Origin: an uncultured Lachnospiraceae bacterium | GTDB taxonomy: Bacteria > Bacillota > Clostridia > Lachnospirales > Lachnospiraceae | Assembly: GCA_902799015.1 (NCBI GenBank) | Contig: CADBZI010000004.1 | Location: 1-64,000, forward strand | Length of the DNA stretch: 64,000 bases | Direction: 5' to 3' | Shown here: positions 63,092 to 64,000 of the stretch, piece after piece | Layout: every line of letters begins with the position of its first letter | Position numbering within the stretch: the stretch's first letter is position 1 | Notes under the pieces: model-generated | Seen by the model: the letters and a program-made list of their open reading frames with translations, nothing else | The model's database searches: none | Told to the model about the DNA's origin: nothing | Translations under genes and position numbers: made by a program

Positions 63092-64000
63092 ATGTTTGAT
63101 ATAGAGCATTATTTTGAAGCGAAGTCGGTGGAAGAAGCCGTCCGTCTGCTGAGTGAGCATGAAGATGCTGAGATCATCTGCGGCGGTACGGATGTGCTGG
63201 TAAAGCTAAGAGACGGGAAAGGCGCCGGCGGAAGCCTCGTGAGCATTCATGAGATTCCGTCCCTGCGTGGTGTCAGGGTGCTTCCGGATGCGACGCTGGA
63301 GATCGGTCCAGCAACCTGCTTTACGGACCTGACGAATCACCCGCTGATTCAGAAGTATCTGCCCTATCTGGGAGAGGCAGTTGATACGGTCGGCGGGCCG
63401 CAGGTGCGCAACCAGGGAACGATCGGAGGAAATATCTGCAATGGCGCCACATCGGCGGATTCTGCCGCCACAATGCAGACCCTGAATGCGGTTGTGGTGC
63501 TTGTGGGACCGGGCGGGGTCAGAAGGGTTCCGGTGACAGAATTCTATACCGGCCCTGGAAGAACCGTCCGCCAGCATGATGAGGTGTGCAGGGCATTTGA
63601 GATCAAACCGGAAGACTACGTCGGCTTTACGGGATGCTATATGAAGTACGGAAAGCGCGCTGCCATGGAGATCGCGACGCTTGGCTGCTGTGTGAGAGTC
63701 CGGCTGGATGACGCATGCAGCAGAATCGAAGAGACAAGGATCGGATACGGCGTTGCCGCGCCAACTCCGATTCGATGCAGGAACACCGAGGCTGCGCTTG
63801 CCGGAAAGAGCGTGGAGGATGAGAGCATCTACGAATTGATCGGCACCAGCGTGCTGGATGAGGTCAATCCCAGATCCTCCTGGAGAGCCTCCAGGGAGTT
63901 CCGGCTTCAACTGATTTCAGAGCTTGCGAAACGTGCACTGAAGGAAGCAATCCGTCGTTCCCTGAATCACGAAGCACCCGGCGCAGCTGTTCCTGGTGAA
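63092..64000 (+). CDS. xdhB: Xanthine-dehydrogenase-type FAD-binding subunit (3' end outside window)
   Basis: 303 codons are visible and open to the right edge. The FAD-binding motifs IICGGTDVLVKLRDGK and GGPQVRNQGTIGGNICNG and the middle-domain pattern GYGVAAPTPIRCRNTE are those of the XDH medium subunit, which passes electrons from molybdenum via Fe-S to NAD. The ATG at 63092 follows GAGGAG and the previous stop by 12 bases. A 2Fe-2S subunit gene would be expected next. Confidence 0.9.
   Translation, partial: MFDIEHYFEAKSVEEAVRLLSEHEDAEIICGGTDVLVKLRDGKGAGGSLVSIHEIPSLRGVRVLPDATLEIGPATCFTDLTNHPLIQKYLPYLGEAVDTVGGPQVRNQGTIGGNICNGATSADSAATMQTLNAVVVLVGPGGVRRVPVTEFYTGPGRTVRQHDEVCRAFEIKPEDYVGFTGCYMKYGKRAAMEIATLGCCVRVRLDDACSRIEETRIGYGVAAPTPIRCRNTEAALAGKSVEDESIYELIGTSVLDEVNPRSSWRASREFRLQLISELAKRALKEAIRRSLNHEAPGAAVPGE

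Overview
The window reads as the chromosome of an anaerobic Clostridia bacterium, most likely Lachnospiraceae-like, with mid GC content. The evidence is a long Firmicutes-type SRP RNA, strong AGGAGG-type ribosome sites, a clostridial glutamine synthetase plus NitR-like ANTAR regulator pair, bifunctional AdhE, an LL-diaminopimelate aminotransferase, and an anaerobic purine/molybdenum-hydroxylase cluster. No rRNA operon, CRISPR array, intact transposase or prophage is visible.

Layout. 1-10000 is a worn region: intact genes (YitT membrane protein, Fe-S aldo-keto reductase, secreted transglutaminase-like protein, citrate synthase, secreted leucine-rich-repeat protein, DUF2325 protein, four-carbon acid-sugar kinase) alternate with remnants. 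The remnants are a truncated GNAT acetyltransferase, an internally deleted flavoprotein, a lone signal peptide, a DUF3089-like scrap, and two genes beheaded at one deletion junction (a transaldolase-like protein and an iron alcohol dehydrogenase). 10000-17000 is a block of three c-di-GMP signalling proteins (EAL, GGDEF-REC-GGDEF, GGDEF). 17000-21000 on the minus strand carries an M4-like secreted metalloprotease and an asparaginase. 21100-25230 is a HypB / flavin-FeS oxidoreductase / HypA unit behind a structured leader. 25220-33600 is a five-gene envelope operon: HdeD-like protein, UbiB-like kinase, ABC ATPase with a membrane domain, ABC permease with an internal repeat, and a large MscS channel.

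33600-40600 is a glutamine/nitrogen-themed run (dapL, pyrG, glmS, glnA, nitR-like) starting from a strong promoter and a terminator-type leader. 40700-52020 holds cardiolipin synthase, AdhE, an APH-type kinase, a VanX-like dipeptidase, a DUF1284 protein, a cation/proton antiporter, a secreted lysozyme-like protein with an SH3-like tail, and an HtrA protease. 52020-53220 is SRP RNA, tadA and tRNA-Ser(CGA).

53377-64000 is a molybdenum/purine catabolism cluster: AAA-CYTH protein, corrinoid adenosyltransferase, a YqeC-MocA fusion, adenine deaminase (minus strand), dihydropyrimidinase, YqeB, and a xanthine-dehydrogenase-type molybdopterin subunit followed by its FAD subunit, which runs off the edge. 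The molybdopterin subunit is split by an apparent one-base frameshift. Together these would deaminate adenine, hydroxylate purines and open pyrimidine-type rings, with YqeB, YqeC and MocA preparing the molybdenum cofactor. The most unusual items are the UbiB-ABC-MscS operon with its repeat-bearing permease, the HypA/HypB pair with no hydrogenase in view, and the structured leaders at about 7336, 21166 and 33732.
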